Of a stretch of DNA of 59,406 nucleotides, positions 35,625 to 44,170 are shown in pieces. Every line of letters starts with the position of its first letter. Within the stretch, counting starts at the first letter, position 1. The notes beneath the pieces are model-generated. The model was not told the origin of the DNA, searched no databases, and saw nothing but the letters and a program-made list of their open reading frames with translations. Made by a program: the position numbers and the translations under genes. Source of the stretch: Prolixibacteraceae bacterium (lineage in GTDB: Bacteria > Bacteroidota > Bacteroidia > Bacteroidales > Prolixibacteraceae); the NCBI GenBank assembly GCA_025355875.1, contig JANXYV010000027.1, positions 1-59,406 of the forward strand, in the 5' to 3' direction.

Positions 35625-36287
35625 TTACCAATGAATTGGTTTCTTTCCGTTTTCGGCCAAATATGCGTTGGCCCGCGAAAACTGATGGTTCCCGAAAAAT
35701 CCACGGCTGGCCGATAATGGTGAAGGATGGACTGATTTTAACAGCAAATGTTTGCCAGCGTCGATAAATTCACCTTTGCTGATGGCATAATTGCCCCAAA
35801 GAATAAAAACCACATTTTCAAGTTTGTTGGCTACCAGATGAATTACCGTGTCGGTAAATTGCTCCCAACCTTTTTTCTGGTGCGATGCGGCCTGATGGGC
35901 TCGCACTGTGAGCGTGGCATTTAACAGCAACACACCTTGCCGGGCCCAGCGCTCCAAATTTCCGCTGGCTGGAATTGGGGTACCAATATCGGACTGAATT
36001 TCCTTAAAAATATTCTTCAGGCTGGGTGGAAAATCCACCCCGTCGTTCACCGAAAAACAAAGTCCGTGAGCCTGTCCCGGGTTGTGATAAGGATCTTGTC
36101 CCAGAATTACCACCTTTACCCGATCAAACGGACATTGATCAAACGCATTGAAAATCAATCGGGCTGGCGGAAAGATGGACTGACTGGCATATTCCGACCG
36201 CACAAATTCGGTCAATTGTTTGAAATAGGTTTTTTCAAATTCATCCTGAAGCTGTTTTTTCCAGCTTTCTTCGATCTTTACGTCCAT
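35625..36287 (-). CDS. ung: Uracil-DNA glycosylase, family 1
   Basis: A 220-residue enzyme that removes uracil from DNA at the start of base-excision repair. Signature motifs are [18 protein letters not shown] (catalytic Asp in GQDPYH), [11 protein letters not shown] in the form LLLNATLTV, and [13 protein letters not shown] (catalytic His). Full normal length. It is divergent from rmuC, with a 68-base gap. Confidence 0.96.
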   Translation of the reverse strand: MDVKIEESWKKQLQDEFEKTYFKQLTEFVRSEYASQSIFPPARLIFNAFDQCPFDRVKVVILGQDPYHNPGQAHGLCFSVNDGVDFPPSLKNIFKEIQSDIGTPIPASGNLERWARQGVLLLNATLTVRAHQAASHQKKGWEQFTDTVIHLVANKLENVVFILWGNYAISKGEFIDAGKHLLLKSVHPSPLSASRGFFGNHQFSRANAYLAENGKKPIHW

Positions 36288-36355
36288 GGGTTATCCTGAA
36301 TTTTAGTAAAGCAAAGTAGAAAATATTTTCTGTATTTTTAATCAAAATTTTTACC

Positions 36356-37708
36356 ATGGATATTCTATTCCTTTTTGTCGGCGCCGGACTTGGCTTTCTG
36401 GTTGCATTACTAGTCCTGAAATCGAAACTTCAGAAGCAAAACGCGGATTTTGAATTGGAGAAACGGTCTGCTGATCAGGTTTTTGTTCAGCAAAAGTTTG
36501 AGTTGGAAAAGGAAAAGTCTTTGTTTGAAGATCGCAATCAGGCTTTGGCGAAAGAAAGAGAAGAGTTGCTTGAGCAAATTCGGGGTTTGCGTTCTGAGAA
36601 CAATGCTCAAAGTCAGCAACTGGCGAGGGCCTGGGCAGATTTCGGTAACCTTCAGGAAAAGTTGGAATCCCAGAAAAAGGAGATGGAAAACCTTCAGCAA
36701 AAATTTACCACGGAATTTGAAAATATTGCCAGCAAAATCCTGAAACAGAACACCACCGATTTTTCGTTGGCCAACCAAAAGAATATTACCGAATTGCTTT
36801 CACCACTCAAAGAAAAGATTCAGGTTTTCGAGAAGAAGGTAGAAGACACCTACGAAAAAGGACTGAAAGATCAGGTAGACCTGAAAGCTGAACTTAAAAA
36901 GCTGCACGATTTGAACATGAAAATCAGCGACGAAGCCAATAGTCTTACCAAGGCTCTGAAAGGGGACGTAAAAAAACAGGGTAATTGGGGCGAAGTAATT
37001 TTGGAGCGCATCCTGGAAAGGTCGGGTCTCACCGAAGGCCGTGAATACCGGAAGCAGGAAAGTGTTCTGTCGGAAAGCGGCCAGCGATTTCAGCCCGATG
37101 TGGTAATTCACCTGCCCGATCAGAAACACATTGTGGTCGATTCGAAAGTTTCGCTGGTGGCCTATGAGCGTCTGGTGAATTCTGATAGTGAGCAAGCGCG
37201 GGCAGGCTTTGTGAAGGAGCATTTGCAAAGTGTCCGGAGTCACATAAAAATTCTGAGTGAAAAGCATTATCAACATTCACAAGGATTCAACAGTCCAGAT
37301 TTTGTGCTGCTGTTTGTTCCGATCGAATCCTCTTTCAGCATTGCCGTTCAGGAAGATGCGGATTTGTTTTCGTATGCCTGGGACAATAAGGTGGTGATTG
37401 TGAGTCCGTCGACTTTGCTGGCCACACTCCGGACGATTGCATCCCTTTGGCAGCAGGAGAACCAAACCCGCAATGCACTTGAGATTGCCCGGCAAAGCGG
37501 TGCGTTGTATGACAAATTTGTTTCTTTTATTGCTGATATGGAGTCGATTGGGAAAGGTTTGGAAAGCACCCGCAAAATATATGATCAGGCATCGAACAAA
37601 TTATACTCCGGAAGCGGGAACCTGGTTAAACGGGCAGAAACAATCCGGAAACTTGGTGCAAAAACGACCAAGGAATTGCCACAGGGCTTGATTGGTGAGG
37701 AAATTTAG
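36356..37708 (+). CDS. rmuC: DNA recombination protein RmuC
   Basis: A 450-residue protein: an N-terminal membrane helix (residues 2-22, DILFLFVGAGLGFLVALLVL), a long coiled coil (about 25-190), and the conserved RmuC nuclease-like domain (about 195-420, GNWGEVILERILERSGL, VDSKVSLVAYERLVN, SPSTLLATLRTIASLW). The last matches the family's PD-(D/E)xK-like core. RmuC limits DNA inversions at short inverted repeats, which fits the repeat-rich character of this genome, though that link is only suggestive. Confidence 0.93.
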   Translation: MDILFLFVGAGLGFLVALLVLKSKLQKQNADFELEKRSADQVFVQQKFELEKEKSLFEDRNQALAKEREELLEQIRGLRSENNAQSQQLARAWADFGNLQEKLESQKKEMENLQQKFTTEFENIASKILKQNTTDFSLANQKNITELLSPLKEKIQVFEKKVEDTYEKGLKDQVDLKAELKKLHDLNMKISDEANSLTKALKGDVKKQGNWGEVILERILERSGLTEGREYRKQESVLSESGQRFQPDVVIHLPDQKHIVVDSKVSLVAYERLVNSDSEQARAGFVKEHLQSVRSHIKILSEKHYQHSQGFNSPDFVLLFVPIESSFSIAVQEDADLFSYAWDNKVVIVSPSTLLATLRTIASLWQQENQTRNALEIARQSGALYDKFVSFIADMESIGKGLESTRKIYDQASNKLYSGSGNLVKRAETIRKLGAKTTKELPQGLIGEEI

Positions 37709-37840
37709 TCATTGATGGTCATTAAGTCATTCATTGTAAAAGTCTTTGTTAAGAATGAATGACGATTTATTGACCATTTAATGGCAATCAATGGCTAAAG
37801 TTTTTATTTTTTTTGAGTTGCTGAATATACTAATGTACGA
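37709..37840. other. Intergenic dyad between rmuC and the small minus-strand gene
   Basis: The words TCATTGATGGTCATTAAGTC and its imperfect complement (around 37765-37795) create a long imperfect dyad. It may terminate both convergent genes, but there is no clear T-run. No other gene is seen. Confidence 0.35.
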
Positions 37841-38077
37841 CTATTCTTCCCGATATACGGGTTCCCGGCCATCTTCGCAAACTACGATCGGAACAATCCA
37901 AACTACAGGATTACCATTTCCTTCTCCGCCTTCTGATTCGCGTTTGGCGATCTCTGACCCAAAAAATACGGCAATGTGGTCGTGAGGGATATTTTCATCG
38001 TCCTCGTTACCTACCACCACGGCATTAATCCCGTCGATGCGTACAAAATCGCCTTTAAAAAATGGTAATTCATTCAT
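37841..38077 (-). CDS. Small conserved hypothetical protein
   Basis: A 78-residue protein starting MNELPFFKGDFVRIDGINAV. The beginning looks like a small KOW/SH3-type beta barrel (GDFVRIDGINAVVVG, then HDHIAVFFGSE) followed by ESEGGEGNGNPVVWIVPIV. I recall similar short proteins of unknown function in other bacteria but cannot name a family. It is 44 bases downstream of the ParE-like toxin on the same strand, so it may belong to the clpX-toxin/antitoxin transcription unit. Confidence 0.65.
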   Translation of the reverse strand: MNELPFFKGDFVRIDGINAVVVGNEDDENIPHDHIAVFFGSEIAKRESEGGEGNGNPVVWIVPIVVCEDGREPVYREE

Positions 38078-38121
38078 GAAATTAATTTTTGTAGGATTTG
38101 GTATACTTGAGTCTCAGAATA

Positions 38122-38424
38122 TCAGTCTTTCAGGTAGATCGAATCAGGATTTTTTCGGTTATCCCAAATGGTTATTATTTCAATCTGTTCAGTCCCGATT
38201 TTATAGAAAATACTGTATTCGCCATCGATTAAATTCCTGACGTTTTGGAAATCAGTAGCAGTGCCAATTTCAGCATATTTCACCAGCAGTCGAACTGATT
38301 TGCGAAGGGTAGAATTAAGTTTTTTACTGTAAACTTTGGTGCCGTTTCGTTTGTGATAGAATTCAAGGATCGCAAACAGATCAGATTTTGCTTTTTGTGA
38401 CCAGATTATTTTTCTTTTAACCAT
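38122..38424 (-). CDS. ParE/RelE-type toxin
   Basis: A 100-residue toxin of the RelE/ParE superfamily: KRKIIWSQKAKSDLFAILEF at the start, YAEIGTATDFQNVRNLIDGE, and a C-terminal IITIWDNRKNPDSIYLKD. ParE members poison gyrase and RelE members cleave mRNA; the sequence alone does not decide. It overlaps the upstream antitoxin gene by 19 bases, the usual antitoxin-first order. Confidence 0.88.
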   Translation of the reverse strand: MVKRKIIWSQKAKSDLFAILEFYHKRNGTKVYSKKLNSTLRKSVRLLVKYAEIGTATDFQNVRNLIDGEYSIFYKIGTEQIEIITIWDNRKNPDSIYLKD

Positions 38425-38642
38425 TGGTCGATCTCCTTTTCAACCTGAGAGTTGGTAACAAATTCTCCACCAGCAATTTGGGCGACACCTTCCTCGATGC
38501 TTTTTTGTTCTTCAGGAGTTAACTTATAAATAGTTGATTTTGATTTTGTCTCAACAATTGTATTTATGGCAGCTAAAAATGATTTGTCATTAATCCCTGC
38601 AATCCGATGAATCAAAATGTTTTTTAAATCAACTGTGGTCAT
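38406..38642 (-). CDS. Antitoxin of the ParE/RelE-type pair
   Basis: A 78-residue acidic protein (TTVDLKNILIHRIAGINDKS, EEQKSIEEGVAQIAGGEFVT, EIDQWLKEK) in the position and size range of an antitoxin. The N-terminal half could carry DNA binding, but no standard motif is clear. Its ATG lies 10 bases after the clpX stop, so it is probably co-transcribed with clpPX; ClpXP-type proteases commonly degrade antitoxins. Confidence 0.8.
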   Translation of the reverse strand: MTTVDLKNILIHRIAGINDKSFLAAINTIVETKSKSTIYKLTPEEQKSIEEGVAQIAGGEFVTNSQVEKEIDQWLKEK

Positions 38643-38652
38643 AATCGATTCC

Positions 38653-39873
38653 TTAACTGGCTTTCAACCGCACGGTACTTATTCCGTCAATCTTTTCCTG
38701 AACGTAATCAAGGCTGATTTCCATCTTGCTCAGGTTTTCGGACGGGGTATCAAACATGGCATCGACCATGATATTTTCGCAGATGGCCCTCAGTCCGCGA
38801 GCACCGAGCTTGAATTCAATAGCACGGTCAACTATAAATTCCAGCGCGTCTTCCTGAAAGCTTAATTCGATATGATCCAGTTCGAACAACTTGACGTACT
38901 GTTTGATGAGAGAATTCCTCGGTTCGGTTAGAATGCTTCGCAAAGCCTTTCGATCGAGTGGTTCCAGATAAGTCAGGATCGGAATACGGCCGATAATTTC
39001 AGGAATGAGTCCAAATGCCTTTAAATCCTGAGGTGAAATGTATTGCATCATATTGTCGCGATCGAGGTGATCGGCTTTCTTTTGAGCTCCGTATCCAACG
39101 ATTTTGGTATTCAAACGCTGGGCGATTTTTTTCTCAATCCCGTCAAAAGCGCCGCCACAAACAAACAGAATATTTTTGGTATTGATGGCAATCATTTTTT
39201 GTTCCGGATGTTTTCGTCCTCCCTGTGGCGGAACATTGACAATGGCTCCTTCGAGCAGTTTTAGCAATCCCTGCTGAACACCTTCGCCCGAAACGTCGCG
39301 GGTGATGGATGGATTATCGCCTTTGCGGGCAATTTTATCAATTTCATCAATAAAGACGATACCTCGTTCTGCTGCTTCCACATTATAATCGGCTACCTGA
39401 AGCAGACGGGTCAACAAACTTTCAATGTCTTCGCCAACATATCCGGCTTCGGTTAAAACCGTAGCATCGACTATGGTGAAAGGAACATGCAGCATTTTGG
39501 CGATGGTGCGGGCCAGAAGCGTTTTCCCTGTTCCGGTTTCGCCAACCATGATGATGTTCGATTTTTCAATTTCGGTTTCATCATTCGAAACTGGCTGGTT
39601 CAGCCTTTTATAATGATTGTATACGGCAACCGAAAGAATTTTCTTTGCCTGATCCTGACCGATCACATATTGATCAAGGAAAGCTTTAATTTCCTTGGGT
39701 TTCATCAGTTTGAGACCTTTGGTATCAAATCCTTCTTCTTTTTTGAATTCCTCAAGCACAATTGAATGAGCCTGCTCAACACAATTGTCGCAAATATGTC
39801 CTTCCATGCCTGCAATCAGCAGGTTTACTTCCTTCTTCTCGCGTCCACAAAAAGAACATTTGTCCATTTTCAT
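38653..39873 (-). CDS. clpX: ATP-dependent Clp protease ATP-binding subunit ClpX
   Basis: A 406-residue AAA+ unfoldase. Start taken at ATG 39873; an in-frame TTG at 39879 and an ATG at 39867 are alternatives. N-terminal zinc domain with CSFCGRE and CDNC; Walker A GETGTGKT (the usual form is GPTGSGKT); pore loop GYVGED; Walker [13 protein letters not shown]; the RKH loop GGRKHPEQK; and sensor/arginine-finger region. It feeds substrates to ClpP, encoded 14 bases upstream. An antitoxin/toxin pair follows directly downstream. Confidence 0.96.
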   Translation of the reverse strand: MKMDKCSFCGREKKEVNLLIAGMEGHICDNCVEQAHSIVLEEFKKEEGFDTKGLKLMKPKEIKAFLDQYVIGQDQAKKILSVAVYNHYKRLNQPVSNDETEIEKSNIIMVGETGTGKTLLARTIAKMLHVPFTIVDATVLTEAGYVGEDIESLLTRLLQVADYNVEAAERGIVFIDEIDKIARKGDNPSITRDVSGEGVQQGLLKLLEGAIVNVPPQGGRKHPEQKMIAINTKNILFVCGGAFDGIEKKIAQRLNTKIVGYGAQKKADHLDRDNMMQYISPQDLKAFGLIPEIIGRIPILTYLEPLDRKALRSILTEPRNSLIKQYVKLFELDHIELSFQEDALEFIVDRAIEFKLGARGLRAICENIMVDAMFDTPSENLSKMEISLDYVQEKIDGISTVRLKAS

Positions 39874-39887
39874 TTTCAAGATGTCTG

Positions 39888-40562
39888 TTATTTATGTCTG
39901 GTCAAAACTTCATCGATCATTCCGTATTCCTTGGCTTCGGTGGAAGTCATCCAGTGATCGCGATCACTGTCTTTTTCAACCTTCTCGAAGGTATTTCCGC
40001 TGTGTTTTGCAATAATATCGTACAATTCTTTCTTCAGTTTCATGATTTCACGAGCGGTGATTTCAATGTCTGAGGCCTGTCCCTGGGCACCACCCATCGG
40101 TTGATGGATCATGATTCTTGAATGTTGAAGGGCCGAGCGCTTGCCTTTGGCTCCGGCCGTGAGCAGAACCGCACCCATTGAGGCAGCCATTCCGGTGCAT
40201 ATAGTGGCAATATCCGATGAAATATATTGCATCGTGTCGTAAATCCCCAAACCTGCGTGAACCGAACCTCCCGGAGTGTTGAAGTAGATTTGGATGTCCT
40301 TTTTTGGATCAGCCGATTCCAGAAAAAGCAACTGTGCCTGAACAATATTGGCAATATAATCGTCGATAGGTGTGCCTAAAAAGATGATCCGGTCCATCAT
40401 CAGTCTCGAAAACACATCCATGGAAGCCACATTTAGCTGCCGTTCTTCGATGATGTAAGGGGTCAGACTGTTGGTAAAAATGGAATCAAAACGGTTTAGG
40501 TTCAGGCTGCTAATACCTAAATGCCGGGTTGCGTATTTGTTAAATTCTTTTCCGTTGTTCAT
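39888..40562 (-). CDS. clpP: ATP-dependent Clp protease proteolytic subunit ClpP
   Basis: A 224-residue serine peptidase. The catalytic triad is visible as [11 protein letters not shown] (Ser), [10 protein letters not shown] (His) and KDSDRDHWM (Asp). It has the standard N-terminal [20 protein letters not shown] and the handle helix region. Gene order tig-clpP-clpX is classical. An AGGAG sits 12 bases upstream of the ATG on the minus strand, a better ribosome site than most genes here. A large hairpin with a T-run ends only about 20 bases before this start. Confidence 0.96.
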   Translation of the reverse strand: MNNGKEFNKYATRHLGISSLNLNRFDSIFTNSLTPYIIEERQLNVASMDVFSRLMMDRIIFLGTPIDDYIANIVQAQLLFLESADPKKDIQIYFNTPGGSVHAGLGIYDTMQYISSDIATICTGMAASMGAVLLTAGAKGKRSALQHSRIMIHQPMGGAQGQASDIEITAREIMKLKKELYDIIAKHSGNTFEKVEKDSDRDHWMTSTEAKEYGMIDEVLTRHK

Positions 40563-40581
40563 AATTTGTGTCTCCTGGTTT

Positions 40582-40645
40582 AAAAAAAAACTTTGTGAAT
40601 ATCTGGGTCGCTCTCACAGAGGCATCACCAGATTTTCACAAAGTT
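40582..40645 (-). terminator. Strong intrinsic terminator or attenuator between tig and clpP
   Basis: Arms AACTTTGTGAATATCTGG (40589-40606) and CCAGATTTTCACAAAGTT (40628-40645) are 18-base complements with one mismatch and a 21-base loop. On the minus strand the hairpin is followed by nine T residues. Because clpP starts 20 bases later, there is no room for a separate promoter after it. It therefore either attenuates readthrough into clpPX or the promoter lies inside tig. Confidence 0.85.
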
Positions 40646-40679
40646 AAGAAAATATGCTTTTGGAGGCAATTCTGCCAAA

Positions 40680-42035
40680 TTATTTTTCCAGCATTTTGTT
40701 AAATTCCTCAAAAGTTGTTTCCTTTAAATCTAGGGTTACTTTATCTTTTATTGTCGCAATGATGACATCCTCCTGTCTTTTTGAAACTAATTTGCGGCGT
40801 TCCTCCTCGTTTTTAAGCATGTGGTTCGCATAGTTTTCAAGATGATCGTCAGAAACGTTATTTAAACCGTATTGGCGGAATTGGTTCAAAGCCATTACTT
40901 TAGCCAATGAGCGGACGTCCTCTTCCGTGACTTTCAGCTCATTATCTCTGATGATCCTGTCCTTGATCAGCTGCCATTTCAGGTCGAGCATGAAAGAATC
41001 GAAATCGGCATCAATCTGCTCTTCGGTCATTTTATCGTTGGTAACTTTGATCCAACGTTTCAGGAATGCCTCAGGAAGGTCAAACTGAATATCTTTCACC
41101 AGGGCTGCATGACTGTCGATCGCAAATTTGTAGTCGCTTGAATACACGAAATTCTCTTCCAGTTCTGATTTAATTCTGGCGCGGAATTCTTCCTCATTCG
41201 TAATGCCTGAATCTTCGCCGTAAATCTTGCTGAATAATTCCTGATTCAGCTCTGCCTTTTCGAAACGAAGCACTTCAATTATGGTAAACCTGAAATCTCC
41301 GGAGATGTTTTCAGCTTCTTCGTGCGAAATGTTGAGCATATGGCCGACTTCGTGTTTGTTATCGTATGCTTTGAGCGGGTCGAAAACGATCACATCGCCT
41401 GCTTTTTTGCTCTGGAATGAAGCTTTCACTTCTTCGTCTTTCATCAGGTCGACGGCAATAATTACTTTTTCAGCTGAAATTCCACCCTCCAGTTCGGTTC
41501 CGTCCTCATTCAGCTGAACAAAATCTCCGCGAACGGTATCCTTATCTTCAACAAATTCGACGACCTTATTTTCGCCCAAACGGCCAGCATACGCATCCAG
41601 TTGTTTGTTTACCATGTTGTCGTTGGCTACAATGTTGTAATACGGCAACGTAGTCTGTTCGTCAAGGGTTACCTGAATTTCCGGAGCCATTCCAATATCG
41701 TACACAAAGGTGTAATCGGTTTGGGTATCCCAGTCTATCAAGGGTTGTTTTTCTTCGTTTGGAAGCGGTTCTCCCAAAATATTCAGGTTTTCGGACTGAA
41801 TATATTCATTGAGACCTTTTGTCAGGATTTTATTCACTTCCTCGGCAAGAGCCGCCTTCCCGTACATTTTTTTGATGAGTCCGGCTGGGACCATTCCCGG
41901 ACGGAATCCCGGCATATTTGCTTTTTTACGATAGTTCTTCAGAACATCGGCAACAGTTGTTTCGTAATCGTTTTTCTCGATCGACACGGTCAGAATTGCA
42001 TTCAGATGGTCGATGTTTTCTCTGGTAATATTCAT
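40680..42035 (-). CDS. tig: Trigger factor
   Basis: A 451-residue ribosome-associated chaperone and prolyl isomerase. The N-terminal ribosome-binding loop is present as KKANMPGFRPGMVPAGLIKK (family GFRxGKxP), followed by an FKBP-like middle domain (about 150-250, GDFVQLNEDGTELEGGISAE) and a long helical C-terminal chaperone domain. It is the first gene of the tig-clpP-clpX group, separated from the tRNA-Leu upstream. Confidence 0.95.
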   Translation of the reverse strand: MNITRENIDHLNAILTVSIEKNDYETTVADVLKNYRKKANMPGFRPGMVPAGLIKKMYGKAALAEEVNKILTKGLNEYIQSENLNILGEPLPNEEKQPLIDWDTQTDYTFVYDIGMAPEIQVTLDEQTTLPYYNIVANDNMVNKQLDAYAGRLGENKVVEFVEDKDTVRGDFVQLNEDGTELEGGISAEKVIIAVDLMKDEEVKASFQSKKAGDVIVFDPLKAYDNKHEVGHMLNISHEEAENISGDFRFTIIEVLRFEKAELNQELFSKIYGEDSGITNEEEFRARIKSELEENFVYSSDYKFAIDSHAALVKDIQFDLPEAFLKRWIKVTNDKMTEEQIDADFDSFMLDLKWQLIKDRIIRDNELKVTEEDVRSLAKVMALNQFRQYGLNNVSDDHLENYANHMLKNEEERRKLVSKRQEDVIIATIKDKVTLDLKETTFEEFNKMLEK

Positions 42036-42123
42036 CTTATTTTACTTAAAGTTATTGGAAATCAGCAGGGAAGAAGATCTTTCAGAAATTTTCGGATCCA
42101 AAACCGGATGCTTAAAATTAATA

Positions 42124-42172
42124 AAAACCGCTTGCTTATCCTTTTCACAGGGATAGCAAGGCGGTTATTTTT
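42124..42172 (-). terminator. Terminator following tRNA-Leu
   Basis: The stem AACCGCCTTGCTATCC, read on the minus strand, pairs with GGATAAGCAAGCGGTT across an 8-base loop with one bulged base, and TTTTTATT follows. It ends the tRNA transcript before the trigger factor gene. Confidence 0.75.
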
Positions 42173-42177
42173 TGCTG

Positions 42178-42259
42178 TGCGGGCGAAGGGACTCGAACCC
42201 CCACGCCGTAAGGCACCAGATCCTAAGTCTGGCACGTCTACCAATTCCGCCACGCCCGC
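42178..42259 (-). tRNA. tRNA-Leu (anticodon TAG)
   Basis: The 82-base minus-strand sequence begins GCGGGCG, pairs with CGCCCGC at its end (acceptor stem), and has GTTCGAGTC in the T loop. The anticodon loop reads CTTAGGA (TAG), decoding CUA Leu. A long variable arm (GGTGCCTTACGGCGT region) is the class II hallmark of Leu tRNAs. The 3' CCA is not encoded. Confidence 0.95.
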
Positions 42260-42347
42260 TAAATGCGGTGCAAATGTAGGTGATTTATTTTATACCCACA
42301 ACACGGCACCTAATTCTTTTCGAATAGTTTTTTGAGAGTTGATCAGG

Positions 42348-43070
42348 TTATCTGAGTTCGAAATTCTGCCCCAGATAAACCCGCCTGACTTCCTCATCTG
42401 ATGCAAGTTCCTCTGCAGTTCCTGCTTTCATGATGGAGCCCTCGTACAAAAGGTACGACCGATCGGTAATGGTTAGTGTTTCGTGAACGTTGTGGTCGGT
42501 GATGAGTACACCAATGTTTTTATCACGAAGCGTTTTGATGATGTGTTGAATATCTTCTACGGCGATGGGATCAACCCCGGCAAAGGGTTCGTCCAAAAGG
42601 ATGAATTTGGGATCAATGGCCAATGCCCGGGCAATTTCGGTACGACGCCGTTCTCCTCCTGAAAGCTGGTAGCCTTTGCTCTTCCGGATGTGTTGAAGTC
42701 CAAATTCATTCAGCAATGATTCTACCTTCTGTTTTTGAGTAGCTTTCGGTAGTTTGGTCATTTCGAGTACGGCCAAAATGTTGTCTTCAACACTCATTTG
42801 CCTGAATACCGATGCTTCCTGAGCCAGATAGCCGATGCCTTTTTGGGCCCTTTTGTAAACCGGTAACTTGGTGATTTCTTCGTCATCGAGAAAAATCCGT
42901 CCGGATAGAGGTTGAATAAGTCCAACGATCATATAAAACGAAGTGGTTTTTCCTGCGCCATTCGGTCCGAGAAGCCCGACAATTTCGCCCTGGTTAACTT
43001 CAAACGAAACGCCTTTAACTACTGTGCGTTTGCGATATTTTTTGACAATGTTTTCGGCTCTGAGTTTCAT
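42348..43070 (-). CDS. lptB: LPS export ABC transporter ATP-binding protein LptB
   Basis: A 240-residue ABC ATPase: Walker [14 protein letters not shown], signature [15 protein letters not shown], Walker [15 protein letters not shown] and the switch histidine in [11 protein letters not shown]. These sequences are characteristic of LptB, which powers lipopolysaccharide extraction from the inner membrane with LptFG. LptFG and LptC are not in the window. It starts 24 bases after the tatC stop. Confidence 0.95.
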   Translation of the reverse strand: MKLRAENIVKKYRKRTVVKGVSFEVNQGEIVGLLGPNGAGKTTSFYMIVGLIQPLSGRIFLDDEEITKLPVYKRAQKGIGYLAQEASVFRQMSVEDNILAVLEMTKLPKATQKQKVESLLNEFGLQHIRKSKGYQLSGGERRRTEIARALAIDPKFILLDEPFAGVDPIAVEDIQHIIKTLRDKNIGVLITDHNVHETLTITDRSYLLYEGSIMKAGTAEELASDEEVRRVYLGQNFELR

Positions 43071-43094
43071 GAGTGCAGTATTGACCGGTAATTT

Positions 43095-43949
43095 TTACAT
43101 TTCTTCCAATCGCTTCTTTCGCGCCTTGTCAACGCTCGCCGAAATAAAAATACTTATTTCGAAGAGAAGGATTAATGGAATGGTAACAATCGTCTGACTG
43201 AGTACATCAGGAGGTGTAATAATCGCTGCAATAATTAACAGTACAACGTAGGAGTGTCTGCGGTATTTCCTGAGAAATCTCGGAGTGATCACACCAATTT
43301 TACTGAGGAAATACACCAGAATCGGCAATTCGAATGCAACCCCGCCAGCAATTACAATGGACGTGACTGAACTAATGTAAGAAAGGATATTGATTTGATT
43401 TACGACTTCTTTACTTACAATATATCCGCTTAACCAGTCCAGGGAAAAGGGTGCGATCAAATAATAGCCGAATAAAACGCCAATAAAGAAAAGTCCCGAC
43501 ATTACAGCAACTGCCCCCGAGGCATGTTTTCGTTCATTTTCGTATAGCGCAGGTTTAATAAAGCTCCAGAATTGATACATCACGTATGGAAATGCGACGA
43601 TGAACCCGGCAATGATGGCGGTCCACATATCAACCATAAACTGACCCGTCAGATCGAAATTGATCAACTGAAGCGGATGATTATTTAGGCCAGCTGAATT
43701 ATATCCAAAAACATGACTCAGTTTAATCAGCATCCGGCTGGTCCAAAAGTCAGGACTTTTTGGTGCTAAAATGATGGAATTCCATATAAAACCGCTGTAG
43801 ATATAGGCAATAGTGGCAAATATGCAGATGGCAAAAGCAGACTTGATAAAATGCCACCGTAAAGCTTCCAAATGGTCAAGGAACGACATTTCCGACTTTA
43901 TGTCTTTCGTCTTGGTCGATTGTTCTTCTCTGCTGGTTTCTTCGGCCAT
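43095..43949 (-). CDS. tatC: Twin-arginine translocase subunit TatC
   Basis: A 284-residue polytopic membrane protein with six helices. The conserved N-terminal motif EMSFLDHLEALRWHFIKS and FPYVMYQFWSFIKPALYENE match the twin-arginine signal receptor. Other Tat components are not in the window. It lies upstream of lptB on the same strand; the 220 bases separating it from recQ show no gene and probably carry divergent promoters. Confidence 0.95.
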   Translation of the reverse strand: MAEETSREEQSTKTKDIKSEMSFLDHLEALRWHFIKSAFAICIFATIAYIYSGFIWNSIILAPKSPDFWTSRMLIKLSHVFGYNSAGLNNHPLQLINFDLTGQFMVDMWTAIIAGFIVAFPYVMYQFWSFIKPALYENERKHASGAVAVMSGLFFIGVLFGYYLIAPFSLDWLSGYIVSKEVVNQINILSYISSVTSIVIAGGVAFELPILVYFLSKIGVITPRFLRKYRRHSYVVLLIIAAIITPPDVLSQTIVTIPLILLFEISIFISASVDKARKKRLEEM

Positions 43950-44170
43950 AGTTCAGGATAAATTAGATCTGATTGGTTAAAATTATTGGCACAAATATAA
44001 GGTATAATCCTTCGCCTCAAAAAAGACCATATCTTAATTTTCCTTAAAGCAAGCCAAAAGTATTTAAAATCAAATGCAAGGTTTGTATTTTGATGGATAT
44101 TTTTATTTACCTTCGGGATACTTATACAATTAGTTGCTAATTTTTTTCGATTTGGAAAAGGGTCTTTTTT

